Both the position numbers and the translations under genes were made by a program. Positions 1 through 8,973 of a DNA stretch of 64,000 bases are shown here, one piece after another. The notes beneath the pieces are model-generated. The model did not search any database. It was not told the origin of the DNA and saw only the letters and a program-made list of their open reading frames with translations. Source of the stretch: Diacronema lutheri (lineage: Eukaryota; Haptophyta; Pavlovophyceae; Pavlovales; Pavlovaceae); contig JAGTXO010000004.1 of NCBI GenBank assembly GCA_019448385.1, positions 744,001-808,000 on the forward strand, written 5' to 3'. The number at the start of each line of letters is the position of its first letter. Position 1 is the first letter of the stretch.

Positions 1-344
1 TACCAGTCGGCGACGAGCTGGCCGTTGAGGAGGCGGAGCGCGCTATCCCGTTCGAGGAGCGTCGTCGCCGCGCGCTCAATGTGCGACAGGTCGACGTTCA
101 GCACGGGCTGCAGGTCGGCGAGGTTGACGCGGCCGCGGTGCGCGAGGACCTCGTCTTCGAGCTCGGAGAGAAGCTGCTTGGGCGTGACGAACTCCTTGCC
201 GTTCTGCGTGAAGATGAGCGTCACCTTGCCCGCCTGCGTGAGTTTGGACACGATCTCGACGATGTTCGGCTCGGACAGCTTGAGCGTCGCCGACGTCTGC
301 TGCACCTCGGCGAGCTCGCGCTGCAGCCGAAAGATCTCCTCCAT
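1..344 (-). CDS. UFL1: E3 UFM1-protein ligase 1, N-terminal part (runs off window)
   Basis: Reads leftward from an ATG at 342-344 through 114 codons to the window edge, so only the N-terminus is present. UFL1 is the E3 ligase that transfers the ubiquitin-like UFM1 onto targets, mainly at the ER with DDRGK1 (established for the family). The match lies in the conserved N-terminal region: a helix with EIVSKLTQAGK, then NGKEFVTPKQLLSEL, then GRVNLADLQPVLNVDLSHIE, which tracks animal and plant UFL1 almost residue for residue with the same spacing from the initiator Met. No intron is visible in this part. It is head-to-head with the DENN gene (ATG at 444), leaving 99 bp for both promoters. Confident in family; the rest of the gene is outside the window. 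Confidence 0.88.
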   Translation of the reverse strand, partial: MEEIFRLQRELAEVQQTSATLKLSEPNIVEIVSKLTQAGKVTLIFTQNGKEFVTPKQLLSELEDEVLAHRGRVNLADLQPVLNVDLSHIERAATTLLERDSALRLLNGQLVADW

Positions 345-443
345 CGTCCCCGGCAGGGGCTCTTCACAGTCAAGGGGCCACCCAAGCCCAAACTGGGCGG
401 GCGGCGCCCCGAGCGCCCTCACGCCGGGAGTGGCGGCGCCGGG

Positions 444-3302
444 ATGCAGGACGAGTGGACGGGGTGCAGCCTGGTGGAATACTACGTGTGCGCGGGCGTG
501 GGCGCGCGGCTCGTGCCGCTGCACGTGCCGCACTCGCAGATGCAGCCGCCCGGGCCGCCGCCGCGCGCGGCGCCACCAGGCGGCGCGCCGGCGCGCGCGT
601 CGCCGCAGCGCGCCTTCCCCGACGCAGACGACCGCTTCCAAGCGCACGTGCTCGCGCGCTTCCCGGAGCAGGACCGTCCGACGACGCCCTTCCCGCGCGA
701 GTGTCCCGACTTCTGCTTTCCCGACGGCATCCGCCTCGTCACGCTCGAGGAGCACCAGCGCGACCCGATGCCGGTGACCAACTCCTTCGTCCTGACGACC
801 GCCGACCGCACGCGCGTGTACGGCGTGTGCATCACGTGGATGGATGCGCTCGACGCGGAGGTGGTCCGCCGCTTCGTCGGCGACGCGCACGGCCCCGTCT
901 ACGCCCAGCAGGCCGTCTGCCTCATCTCGCGCGTGCCAGCGTTTGAGCTCCTCATTGGCTGCTGCCGGCAACTCTACCGGCTGCACATCACCCACGCGAC
1001 GATGCCGCTCGCGCGCGTGCACGTGCAGCCGGCGCTCGACGCGCGCCTCGCGCCTGCGGGCGCGTGCACGCGGCTCACGCTCGGAGGCCTCTGCCTCGAA
1101 GTGCAGACGCCATCGCAGCTCGACATCCCACGATCAATGGCGAGCGCGTCTGACTGGATGCTCATCACCAAGTGCCTCGACGCGCACAACCTCGTCGCCG
1201 TGTGGGGGCTGCTGCTCGCCGAGCAGAAGGTGCTCTTCCTTTCGGCGCATACGCACGTGCTCACGATGGCGTGCGAGACCCTCGTGTCCGTCCTCTACCC
1301 CTTCCGATGGGAGCACGTGTACGTGCCAGTCCTGCCGTCGCGGCTGGCCAACTTTCTGCAGGCGCCCGTGCCATTTCTCGTCGGCGTGACGCCCGACGTA
1401 ATCCACGCGACGGACGAGATCCCGAGCGACGTGGTACAGGTGCACCTGGACAACAACACCGTCATCCTTGACCAGGCGCTGTACCACAAGCTTCGCCTGC
1501 CGCCGCGCGCCAAGCGCAAGCTCTTGCGCAAGATGCAGCGCGTCTGCCGTCCGCCCGGCCCGGTGCACGCCGACCGCGACAGCGGCAACGGCGGCAACGG
1601 CGGCGGCAACGGCAACGGCGGCGGCGCGGACGGCGAGGGCGCAGCAGGCGGCGCGGCCGGCCCGCCGGCGAGCGACGGCGGCGCGGCGGGCGTCGGCGTG
1701 CACGGCCGCCTCGTCTCAGCCTTCCAACTGCCGCCGCACCCAGAGGACGTGGAGGGGACGGAGGCCGGGTACGACTCGGACGGAACGGAGGTGGGCGACG
1801 GTGCGGCGGACGCGGCGGTGCCGGCGCTCGCGCTCCGCGCGGTGAAGGCGTGGTTTCTCCGCTTCTTCACGTCGCTGCTCGAGAAACTTCCGGAACTTTA
1901 CGTGATGCCGCCGGCGAACGTGAGCGCGCGCGCGGTCGCCCTCGACTTCTTCGACGAGGAGCGGCTCCTCAGCAGCTGCCCCGAGCAGTGCCGCGAGTGG
2001 CTGTCGATGCTCACGCGCTCACAGGCCTTCGCCGAGTTCTTGCACGAGCGCCTGACGAATGACGGCACGCGCCACGAGATCGCCTTTTTTAATGAGAGCG
2101 TCGACGCCAAGCGTAACCGCTCGCGCCTCACGCTCTCGAAGCGCGCGACGCCGCTGCTCACGACCGGTCGGCTACCCGCCGGCTTTGCGTCGCGCGCGCC
2201 GCCGCTGCCCGTGCGCTCCGTGTACGAGCGGCTGTGCGCCGCGGCCGGCCGCGACCGCCCGAGCGCATCGACGCGCGTCGCCGTGCTCGTGATCGGTGGC
2301 TCGGCCGGCTCGGCCGCGCGCGAGCGCGGCAAGCACGCCAACGCTCTGCCAGCGTTCGTGGAGAGCGTGCGGCGCGAGTTTGCCCGCGAGCTGTTGTGGA
2401 CGCGCCTCGCCGACTCGGCGAGCGGGCTCGTTGTGCACTCGGTGACTTGGACGTCTTCTTCGGGCGCGCACGCCGCGCGCTTCGCGCCGCACGCGCTCGA
2501 GGGCCTCGCGCTGCGCGAGGCGCTCTTCGACCTCGAGGCGATGGCGAGCGCGCGCTCGGCCGAGCGCGAGCGCGTACGCGCCGCCGTCGCGTCCGGCCTC
2601 GCGCAGCTCGCGCAGCTCGCGGGCGCGGGCGCGCCGCTATGCGTCGTCGCGATCGGCGTTGCGGGCCTGGTCGGCTGCGAGCTCCTTGCCGAGATACAGG
2701 CCGCGAGCGCGGCGGTCGCGCCGGCCGGCGCGCGCGGCGCGCGCGCGGGCGGCGGCGCCGTTGGCACCGGTGCCGGCGCCGGCGGGCACGCGGACGGCGG
2801 CGACGGCAGGGGGGCGGCAGGCGGTGCGGGGGCTGCAGACGGGTCGACGGTGCACGCGACGGTCGACGTGAGCGCTGGCGGTGGTCCGCTCACGACGGCA
2901 CTGCAGCGCTGCCAGACGCTCTCTGCCATCGCGACGCTCGGCGTGCCGCTCGGGTTGGCGGATGGCGGCAAAGCGTGCGGCCTGCGCGTGCCCGCGGCAC
3001 ACGCCGCGGCGCGCTGGGCGCACCTGCGCGGCAGTTGGCTCAACTTTCACCACCGCGACGACGCGCTCAGCGCGCCGATCCGTGCGCTCTGCTCGGGCGC
3101 GCGCGTCCACGACGTCGAGTGCAAAGGGCGGCCGTCTCGGCGCAGGGAGCTCGCGGGCCAGCTCCTCTATCTGGTTGGCGACGCGCGCGAGATCGTGCAA
3201 CCGCTCGCAAAGGCGTTTGGCGAGGTGTGGCAGGACACAAACATTGTGTTTGGCGCGAGTGTGGAGGCGCACGCGCCCGACGAGCCCGCGGCGGGCAGCT
3301 GA
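444..3302 (+). CDS. DENN-domain protein with C-terminal alpha/beta-hydrolase-like region
   Basis: Single 952-codon ORF. I start it at the ATG at 444 because the open frame upstream is the antisense of UFL1. A tripartite DENN module is recognisable: uDENN roughly residues 90-190, cDENN about 220-350 (DWMLITKCLDAHNLVAVW, then LLAEQKVLFLSAH, then YPFRWEHVYVPVLP), and dDENN about 470-540. A Gly/Ala/Asn-rich linker separates the last two. DENN proteins are typically Rab GEFs in membrane traffic. Residues about 610-942 look like a second domain: a VAVLVIGG strand, IGVAGLVGCELLAEI where a lipase nucleophile elbow (GHSLG-type) would be, an IATLGVPLGL strand and a SWLNFHHRDDALSAPI loop. The elbow lacks the serine, so if the fold is right it is a non-catalytic hydrolase (inference). 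No intron seen. Confidence 0.8.
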   Translation: MQDEWTGCSLVEYYVCAGVGARLVPLHVPHSQMQPPGPPPRAAPPGGAPARASPQRAFPDADDRFQAHVLARFPEQDRPTTPFPRECPDFCFPDGIRLVTLEEHQRDPMPVTNSFVLTTADRTRVYGVCITWMDALDAEVVRRFVGDAHGPVYAQQAVCLISRVPAFELLIGCCRQLYRLHITHATMPLARVHVQPALDARLAPAGACTRLTLGGLCLEVQTPSQLDIPRSMASASDWMLITKCLDAHNLVAVWGLLLAEQKVLFLSAHTHVLTMACETLVSVLYPFRWEHVYVPVLPSRLANFLQAPVPFLVGVTPDVIHATDEIPSDVVQVHLDNNTVILDQALYHKLRLPPRAKRKLLRKMQRVCRPPGPVHADRDSGNGGNGGGNGNGGGADGEGAAGGAAGPPASDGGAAGVGVHGRLVSAFQLPPHPEDVEGTEAGYDSDGTEVGDGAADAAVPALALRAVKAWFLRFFTSLLEKLPELYVMPPANVSARAVALDFFDEERLLSSCPEQCREWLSMLTRSQAFAEFLHERLTNDGTRHEIAFFNESVDAKRNRSRLTLSKRATPLLTTGRLPAGFASRAPPLPVRSVYERLCAAAGRDRPSASTRVAVLVIGGSAGSAARERGKHANALPAFVESVRREFARELLWTRLADSASGLVVHSVTWTSSSGAHAARFAPHALEGLALREALFDLEAMASARSAERERVRAAVASGLAQLAQLAGAGAPLCVVAIGVAGLVGCELLAEIQAASAAVAPAGARGARAGGGAVGTGAGAGGHADGGDGRGAAGGAGAADGSTVHATVDVSAGGGPLTTALQRCQTLSAIATLGVPLGLADGGKACGLRVPAAHAAARWAHLRGSWLNFHHRDDALSAPIRALCSGARVHDVECKGRPSRRRELAGQLLYLVGDAREIVQPLAKAFGEVWQDTNIVFGASVEAHAPDEPAAGS

Positions 3303-4280
3303 CAGCCCCGCGGGCAGCTGATAGCCCCGCTGGGGCGGGCGGCTGATAGGCGAGCGCCGAGCGCGTCGCTTCGACCATAGGCTTTTTCTTTACGCGACGG
3401 CACGATCGTGCTGCGGAGAGCCCGGCGCCGCGCCGGCCACAAACGGCGGGCGCACGCCCGTTTGCGCCTCCTTTCGGCTCGCGCACGCCGACCTGCGCGG
3501 CAACGCGCTCCGGCGGAAACGCGCGATACCGCTGTGCACGGTCGAGTCGCGGCTGCAGCGGCGGATCGACACGATCCGTACCAACGTCACCGAGCGTCAG
3601 CGCGTGGAGCGCTCTGCGCGACGCGCGGCCGCCCGCCTTGCTGCGGCCAGAGGCTGGTGCGGTGAACACCGCCAGCACGCCCGCTTGGAGCGCATCGCGA
3701 GCGGCAGCGCGCGCGCACGCTGCGCGCATGTCAGGCATTGCTCATGCGCGCGCCCGCAAGCACCGAGGCGACGCCGGCGCAGCGGCAGCAACGGCCGGCG
3801 TTCGCGTCGCCGCGCGCGCGGCGGACGCGCGCAAGCGCGTCGAGCCTGCGCCGCGTTTTTGACGCGGTCGGCATCTTGCCGCGCGACATGTGCATCGCGC
3901 GCGCGCAGCTCTGGCCGCCGAACCTCTCGCCGCGCGCGGCCGGTATGCGCACGGGCATGCCGCGCGCGGCGGCAGCGCCAGTGCGCGTGGCCGGCGCGCG
4001 GGCGCGCACTAGGGAATGTCAAGGGCAGCGAATTGCAATGTGAGCCTGGCCGCAGCCAGCACGGCGCGCCGACGCACGGACGCGGATGCGGCACTCGGCC
4101 AGGCCGGTGTGAGCCCAAGGGGGCTGTGTCACGTCGACGTTGTGAGTCTTGTGACGCCTGGCCGTGCGCGCGTGTTGCGACTGAGATGTGAGATGTGAGT
4201 TGAGTACCCATACGCATAGTACCACGCGGGAAAACGCGTTTCTACTTTCTAGAAGTGGACGCCGACCCAAATCAGGCGCA
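3303..4280. other. intergenic, no supportable gene
   Basis: About 980 bp between the DENN gene and the TspO-like gene. It opens with imperfect direct repeats of a GGCAGCTGATAGCCCCGC-like unit (3290-3350). Two short plus-strand stretches, around 3480-3660 and 3835-3990, read like protein (for example SSLRRVFDAVGILPRD), but they lie in different frames with no ATG or splice pair I trust. They could be remnants of a gene. No tRNA or other RNA recognised. Confidence 0.4.
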
Positions 4281-5539
4281 ATGCCGCGGACGGTGTTCAC
4301 GTGCCGCGAGAGGCTGTGGGCAGCGGCCTTTATCGCTGTCTTTGTCCTCGCAATGGTCATCAACGGGCTCTCGTCGAGTGGTATCGGTGTGCCGCTCACG
4401 AACAAGCAGATCAGCGACGCCCATCCCGTCTACCTGACGCCAGCGTCGTTTGCGTTTGCCGTCTGGGGAATCAGTGCGCGCACGCATGCGCCCCGATCGC
4501 CCGGACGCGCCCTTGCAGCCGTGTTCGGAAATTAACAGCGTCCCACCCCGTTCCCCTCGTTTGCACGCGCGCCGCCGCGCGCGCAGTCTACGCGATGTGG
4601 CTCGTCTTCGCGGTCGTGCAGGCCCTGCCGTCCGCTCTGAACGACCCACGGTTCACTTCGCTGCGCCCGCTTTCGACGGTCGCGATGGCATGCAACGCCG
4701 CGTGGATCGTCACTTTTGCGTACGGCTACTTTTGGATTGCGTTTGTGGTCATCAGCATCTATCTCGCCGCGACGGTCCGCCTCACCACGCTCGTTGACGC
4801 CAATGTTGTGAGCGGACTCGCCCTCGCGAGCACGGTGCCCGGCACGTGGCGCGGGCTCCTTGCGCACGCGGTGTTCGCCGCCAATGCGTCATGGCTTATA
4901 GTCGCAACGCTGCTCCAGCTGCAGGTGACGCTGCTCGACGAGGGCTGGGCGCCGTCCGAGGGCTTCTCCACTGGGCTTGCCGCGGTCGTCGCCTTTGCCG
5001 CGTGCGCGCGGGCGTACGCGAGGGCAGACGTCGTGTGGGCCGCGGTCGCGGCGTGGGCGCTGCTCGCGATTGCAGCCAACCAGTTGCCCGACTCCGAGTG
5101 GGGCTGCCTCGCGCAGGTTTGCGCGGCGTGCGCGAGCGGCGGCGCGCAGCGTATTTGCGCGCGCGACGGCCCGCCGCCCGTCGGCTGGGCGGGCGCGTGC
5201 GCAAATGTCCGCTCCACGGGCGAGTGCGTGGTTGGCAAGAGCGACACAATCCTCTACGCTGCGGTCAGCGGCGCCGCGCTCGTCGCGCTGGCGCTCGCTG
5301 CCGGGCTTGTGAAGGGTGCAGTCGAGGCGCGCGACCTGCGCCGCGCCGTCGCCGCACCGCCGCGTGCGGATGCACCGGACGCGGAGGGCGGGGCGCCGCG
5401 CGAGGCTTTGGACGCGCAGCCAGCGCCAAGCGGTGCGCCCACGGCAGCCGCTGCGTCCGAGCTGCCGGCCGGCGCGGAGGCTGCGAGAAACTCGAGTTCG
5501 AAGGCGAAGCCGAAGCGCGTGGCCGCGGCTGGCGCGTGA
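4281..5539 (+). CDS. TspO/MBR-like (tryptophan-rich sensory) membrane protein
   Basis: Two exons, 4281-4473 and 4587-5539, give 381 aa. The 113-bp intron has donor GTGCGCGC and acceptor GCGCAG, phase 1; splicing restores FAVWGIIYAMWL across the join. Exon 1 carries a hydrophobic N-terminus, then NGLSSSGIGVPLTNKQISD and HPVYLTPASFAFAVWG. This resembles the PxxFxxxWxxxY segment of TspO/MBR and related tryptophan-rich sensory proteins, which bind tetrapyrroles or sterols in membranes. Several further membrane segments follow (WLVFAVVQALP, WIVTFAYGYFWIAFVVISIY, a long Ala/Leu-rich run, and a last helix near residue 300), then a Lys/Ala/Pro-rich tail. The protein is longer than bacterial TspO (about 160 aa), so it may be a TspO-derived algal family rather than an orthologue. 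Confidence 0.5.
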
Positions 5540-5769
5540 ATGCCTTGTCCTGCATCCGGACAACGCGCAGGGTGAACGGCGCACAGCGGCGGCGAGCGCC
5601 GTGCACAATCGGGCCACGGGGGCGCTCAGAGCTTGGACGCCTCGGGCAATCTTGAATCTTCGCTCTTCAACACGACATTGACACATTGTCCCATCAGCTG
5701 AAGAGTGGGCAAGAAAATTCGCGGATAGAAAATAATCGGAGTTGAAGGTGCCTGGCTTCGAGGGAGCCA

Positions 5770-6178
5770 ATGCCGGCCGGCGCGCCGGCCTACTTCAATG
5801 GCCCGTACGTGCGACGCGCGCTGCGGCTCGTTCGGAAGCTCGTGGTCTTCCGCATGGTGGTCGAGATCGTGACTCGTGCGTCGCACACGCCGCGCCCCTC
5901 GCCCCGCCGCGCCGCGTCTCCTGGCGCCGCGCGCCACACATCATATCGACGTGCGTGCGCTCATGCGCGCGGCGAGCCTGATGCGCGCGCTTTCAGGCTG
6001 GCGTCGACGGCAACTCGCTGTGCACTACCCGCAGGTCGTCTTCAGCGACACCAGCCGGGGCCAGCATCGCGCCATCACGCCGCCGAGGGCGCCGCTTCGC
6101 CGAAGGCGGTCACTCGAATGGGCATTCAAGCTCACCACGATCCCCGAGCACCGGCCCATCGCGCATTGCCCATCGTGA
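5770..6178 (+). CDS. possible small two-exon gene, about 80 aa
   Basis: Weak candidate in the 828-bp gap between convergent neighbours. Exon 1 (5770-5868) begins MPAGAPAYFNGPYVRRALRL and ends at a GTGACT donor. Exon 2 (6035-6178) follows an acceptor CCGCAG and ends in TGA; both are phase 0. The product would be short and basic with no recognised family. An alternative acceptor (TTTCAG at 5991-5996) would give a different product. The rest of the gap (5540-5769, 6179-6367) shows only a locally AT-richer patch at 5640-5760, possibly a 3' UTR or terminator region. Confidence 0.25.
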
Positions 6179-6367
6179 GCGGCGGCCGCCGGGCTGCGCC
6201 TGTGTTCTCCGCCTTCATCGTCGCTCCAGCGTGTGACCATCGACAGTGCGCCTCTCTCCGCCGCTCAATTGTACTTGCCGAGCGGCGCCGGCGTGGCTTG
6301 TGGGCGGGGACTTGGCCGCATCTTGCTTTGAACATAAGCCCACGCCGTAACACACCGCAGTGAAGGC

Positions 6368-6957
6368 CTAGCGCTTTTTCGCTGGGCCGCGCTCGCCCTG
6401 GCGATCGGTGTACTCGCGCTGAAGCTGGCCGCCGCTGAACAGGTTTGCAAAAAAGTTGGGCGGCGAGTCAGAGCTGTCGCTGTCGACGTATCCGTCGTCG
6501 ACATACTTGCCGCGGCGCACGTTGCCGTCCTCGTCCGCAAAGTTGTTCGCCTTCGCGGAGCGAGACGGGTGGATGGGCATGCAGGCGGAGCACGGGCGCG
6601 GCGGCGACAGGGTTCTCATCCTGGCCGTGCCGTGCGCGGCGGCGCAGCACCGCGCGCGGATGCGCGCACCTCGAGCTCGAACATCGCCTTCGTACCTTCC
6701 CACCGTTTGAACTGGCCGAGGCTTGGCGCCCCGGCGCCCATGGTCATCAGCTGCAGCAGGCCGTCGAAGGACATCTTTGGCTTCTTCGCCTCGTCGGCGT
6801 CGTTCGGCCCCTTGCCACCCTTCTGCGCCGCGGCGAGCACGTGCACGCGGCTGGCGGCGTGCGGCGCTCTTGTCTCCACCAATGGGCGCGTGGCGCATGG
6901 GGGGAACGAAATCGGAACGAACGAGAGCGCCATGAGCCCCACAACGACGATGGCCAT
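6368..6957 (-). CDS. small protein with targeting-type N-terminus, function unknown
   Basis: Two exons on the minus strand, 6957-6670 and 6550-6368, give 156 aa. The 119-bp intron has donor GTGCGCGC and acceptor GCGAAG, phase 0, joining AMFELE to ANNFADEDGN. The start is the ATG at 6955-6957; it begins MAIVVVGLMALSFVPISF, a signal-peptide-like stretch, followed by an Arg/Ala-rich, acidic-poor segment. That fits the bipartite presequence of plastid proteins in algae with secondary plastids (inference). The mature part has SFDGLLQLMTMGAGAPSLGQ, KRWEGTKAMFELE, and an acidic GKYVDDGYVDSDSSD followed by PPNFFANLFSGGQ. No domain recognised. The acceptor is the least certain element. Confidence 0.6.
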
Positions 6958-7044
6958 CGTGCACGATGCCGATTGTGCGGATTTGCACAGCTCACAATCC
7001 ACAAGAGCTCACAAGTGGTCGTATAGAAGTCAAGCCAAATCCGA

Positions 7045-8361
7045 TCAGCAGGGGCACGGTTGAGCGCCCCGAGTGCAGCGCGGGCCGTTCGGAAGGACGT
7101 CCTTGTGAGGGAGCTCTTCGCTTGGCGAGCGGGGGAGCACGACGCGCAGCGTTGCTGCGGCGGCGTGCGGGCGGCGAGCAGCGGTCGGGCTGCTCGCGAC
7201 GAGGCCGGAGCAGACGGCGCCGTGGCCGCCGGCGCAGGTGACGCGCGCCGACGAGCCGTAGCAAGCGTCCGTGATCCGCACGGCGGTTGGAGCAAGCCGT
7301 CTGGTGCGGCGCGCTCGGCCGTGGGCGGCGGCGTGCACGGGCGTGCCGCGCGCGGCACGCGTCGCCAGCCGCGCGCGACCTGGGCAGAGCCCGCAAAGCG
7401 TCGACCGCTGCGTGGCTCGGCCGTGCGTCAACGCCGGCTGCGCTTCGGCCCGCGCGCGCTGCCGCCGCCGGCACTGGCGCCCGCAGCTCCGCGGGCGGGG
7501 GGTGCGGGCGCGAGAGCCGCCGCCGCCACCGCCGCCGCGCCCGCCGCCGTCGTCGCCACCGCCATCGCCGCCGCCGCCGCGCCCGCCATCATCGTCGTCG
7601 TCGCCGCCGCCGCCTCCGTCGCCGTCGCCGTCACCGTCGCCCTCGCCGCCGTCGCCGCCGTCGCCGTCGTCGTCGCCGTCGCCGCCGTCGCCGCTGCCGT
7701 CGTCGTCGTCGTCGTCGCCGCCGCCGTCGCCCTCGTCGTCACCGTCGCCCTCGTCGTCGCAGTCTTCGCCCTCGCCGTGCACCATGCGCTCCTCACGCTC
7801 CCACACCTCGCCGCGCGCCCACCAGGCGAGCACGAGGGCAAAGCGCTCAGGCGTCGACGTGGTGTCGCGCCCGGCCGCGTGCGCCGCAATGTCGTGCACG
7901 TCGTAGAAGATGTTGCGCGCGGCGTTGTAGTCGCGGTGCACGGGCTTCTTGCTGCCGTTGCACGCCGGGCAGATGACGAGCGCGTGCACCGTGCGCGTGC
8001 CGCCCTTTGCCACGGGCAGGCGCGGGTTCTGCGCGAGCTCCGCGCCGCAGCGCTGCAGCCTGCCGCCCTTGGCGAGCCGCGGCATCGAGCAGTGCATCGA
8101 CGTGTTCGGCTCGGGCACGAAGACGGCCGCGACGCCGCGCCGCCGCAGCTCGCGCAGCAGCCCCATCTGGAAGGCGGGCGGCGCGCCCTTGGGCCGCGCG
8201 CCCTTGTGGTCGTGCAGCCACTTGCCAACGCACACGAGCAGCCGGTCGCGCGTCACGCCGTCGACGCAGTGCGCCGCGATGAGCGCCTGGATCGCCCGCC
8301 GCTCACAAGTGGTCGAGAATCCAGTCTGACGACGTGCTGGACCTGAGCTTGAGTGGAACAA
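7045..8361 (-). pseudogene. Fanzor/TnpB-like RNA-guided nuclease, C-terminal remnant
   Basis: Open minus-strand frame with no credible initiator ATG; the recognisable part lies at about 7820-8290. In order it shows LLVCVGKWLHDHKGARPKG, the strand-loop that precedes RuvC-II in TnpB/Fanzor; FVPEPNTSMHC with the RuvC-II glutamate and the E-x-x-TS-x-x-C signature; further Cys residues (LQRC, ICPAC) fitting the zinc ribbon; and HRDYNAARNI, the RuvC-III aspartate motif nearly diagnostic for OrfB/TnpB and Fanzor. The RuvC-I aspartate and the whole N-terminal half are absent. Downstream the frame enters an Asp/Gly repeat tract and then non-protein-like sequence. Fanzors are eukaryotic, transposon-linked RNA-guided DNA endonucleases, so I read this as a truncated relic. 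No element ends or guide RNA could be found here. Confidence 0.62.
7507..7792. repeat. imperfect GTC/GCC trinucleotide tract
   Basis: Some 280 bp of mixed GTCGCC/GCCGTC triplets. On the minus strand it codes for the Asp/Gly-rich run inside the Fanzor remnant frame; on the plus strand it gives Pro/Ser or Ala/Val runs. It looks like a microsatellite expansion rather than selected protein. Confidence 0.8.
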
Positions 8362-8509
8362 GCCTCGGTCCTTGCTAAGGTGTGAACGCCACCACGCGCT
8401 TGAGGAAGCCGCTCCGGTGCCACGTGACGCGACGCGCCTACTTTGCCCTTTGGTCCTTCGCCGGCCCTTCTTGCAATGCGCGGCCTAGCCCGCGTGCGCG
8501 GCGTGTACG

Positions 8510-8812
8510 TCACCTCGCCGCCACGTACTGCTCAGATGGGCGACCCGGGTTCATCGGGCCCGCGCCGTCGGCAGGCGAGTCAGCGGGCGGCGGGAGCGCG
8601 TTGACGCACCGGACAGCGACGCCAAGGTACTCGATGAACGAGACGGCGGCGACGCGGAGCATCCGCCAGTCCGCCGCGGCAAAGGTGACGACGAGCGTCG
8701 AGCGCTCGACCGCGAGCGTCCTCTGCACGCGCTCGGGCTGGAGCTCGACGTCGACTACGAGCGCATCGTAGACGGCGTACGCAAAGCGCTCCTCGCGGAG
8801 AGGCACGCGCAA
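8510..8812 (-). CDS. PCC1: KEOPS/EKC complex subunit Pcc1 (LAGE3-like)
   Basis: About 100 residues matching the small Pcc1/CTAG family: VPLREERFAYAVYDALVVD, then ELQPERVQRTLAVE, LVVTFAAADWRMLRVAAVSF and IEYLGVAVRCV. This is the beta-alpha-beta-beta-alpha order and the D-R-x-LR-V motif of Pcc1. Pcc1 is the dimerisation subunit of KEOPS, which makes the N6-threonylcarbamoyl-adenosine of ANN-decoding tRNAs. The frame is open above 8812 but has no ATG before it meets the divergent gene. The first codon is therefore probably on a short upstream exon, or initiation is non-AUG; a CGCCGCAG acceptor-like string sits just upstream of 8812. The tail (PADGAGPMNPGRPSEQ) is not conserved. Divergent from the gene starting at 8974. 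Confidence 0.72.
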   Translation of the reverse strand: MRVPLREERFAYAVYDALVVDVELQPERVQRTLAVERSTLVVTFAAADWRMLRVAAVSFIEYLGVAVRCVNALPPPADSPADGAGPMNPGRPSEQYVAAR

Positions 8813-8973
8813 GCGCCTGCGGCGACGGTGTGGAGCGCGCGGCGCAGCGGGGCGAACGCACGCACATGGGCGCGCGCGCGCACAACGACGACGGCCGCGG
8901 CACGCGCCGCCGCACGCGCGCGGAAACTTCGCACATCTCCCGTGGAAACGCCATCGTGTTTGGCCGTTTCACC

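Noticed and set aside
81-443. Upstream extension of the DENN frame by 121 codons
   Set aside because: It is the exact antisense of UFL1 coding sequence, which has clear family similarity on the minus strand.
7287-7976. Pro/Ser- or Arg-rich plus-strand frames over the trinucleotide tract
   Set aside because: They are translations of a microsatellite on the strand opposite the Fanzor remnant.
8830-8973. Earlier start for the 1185-aa protein
   Set aside because: No in-frame ATG there; the ATG at 8974 has a good context and leaves room for the Pcc1 promoter.
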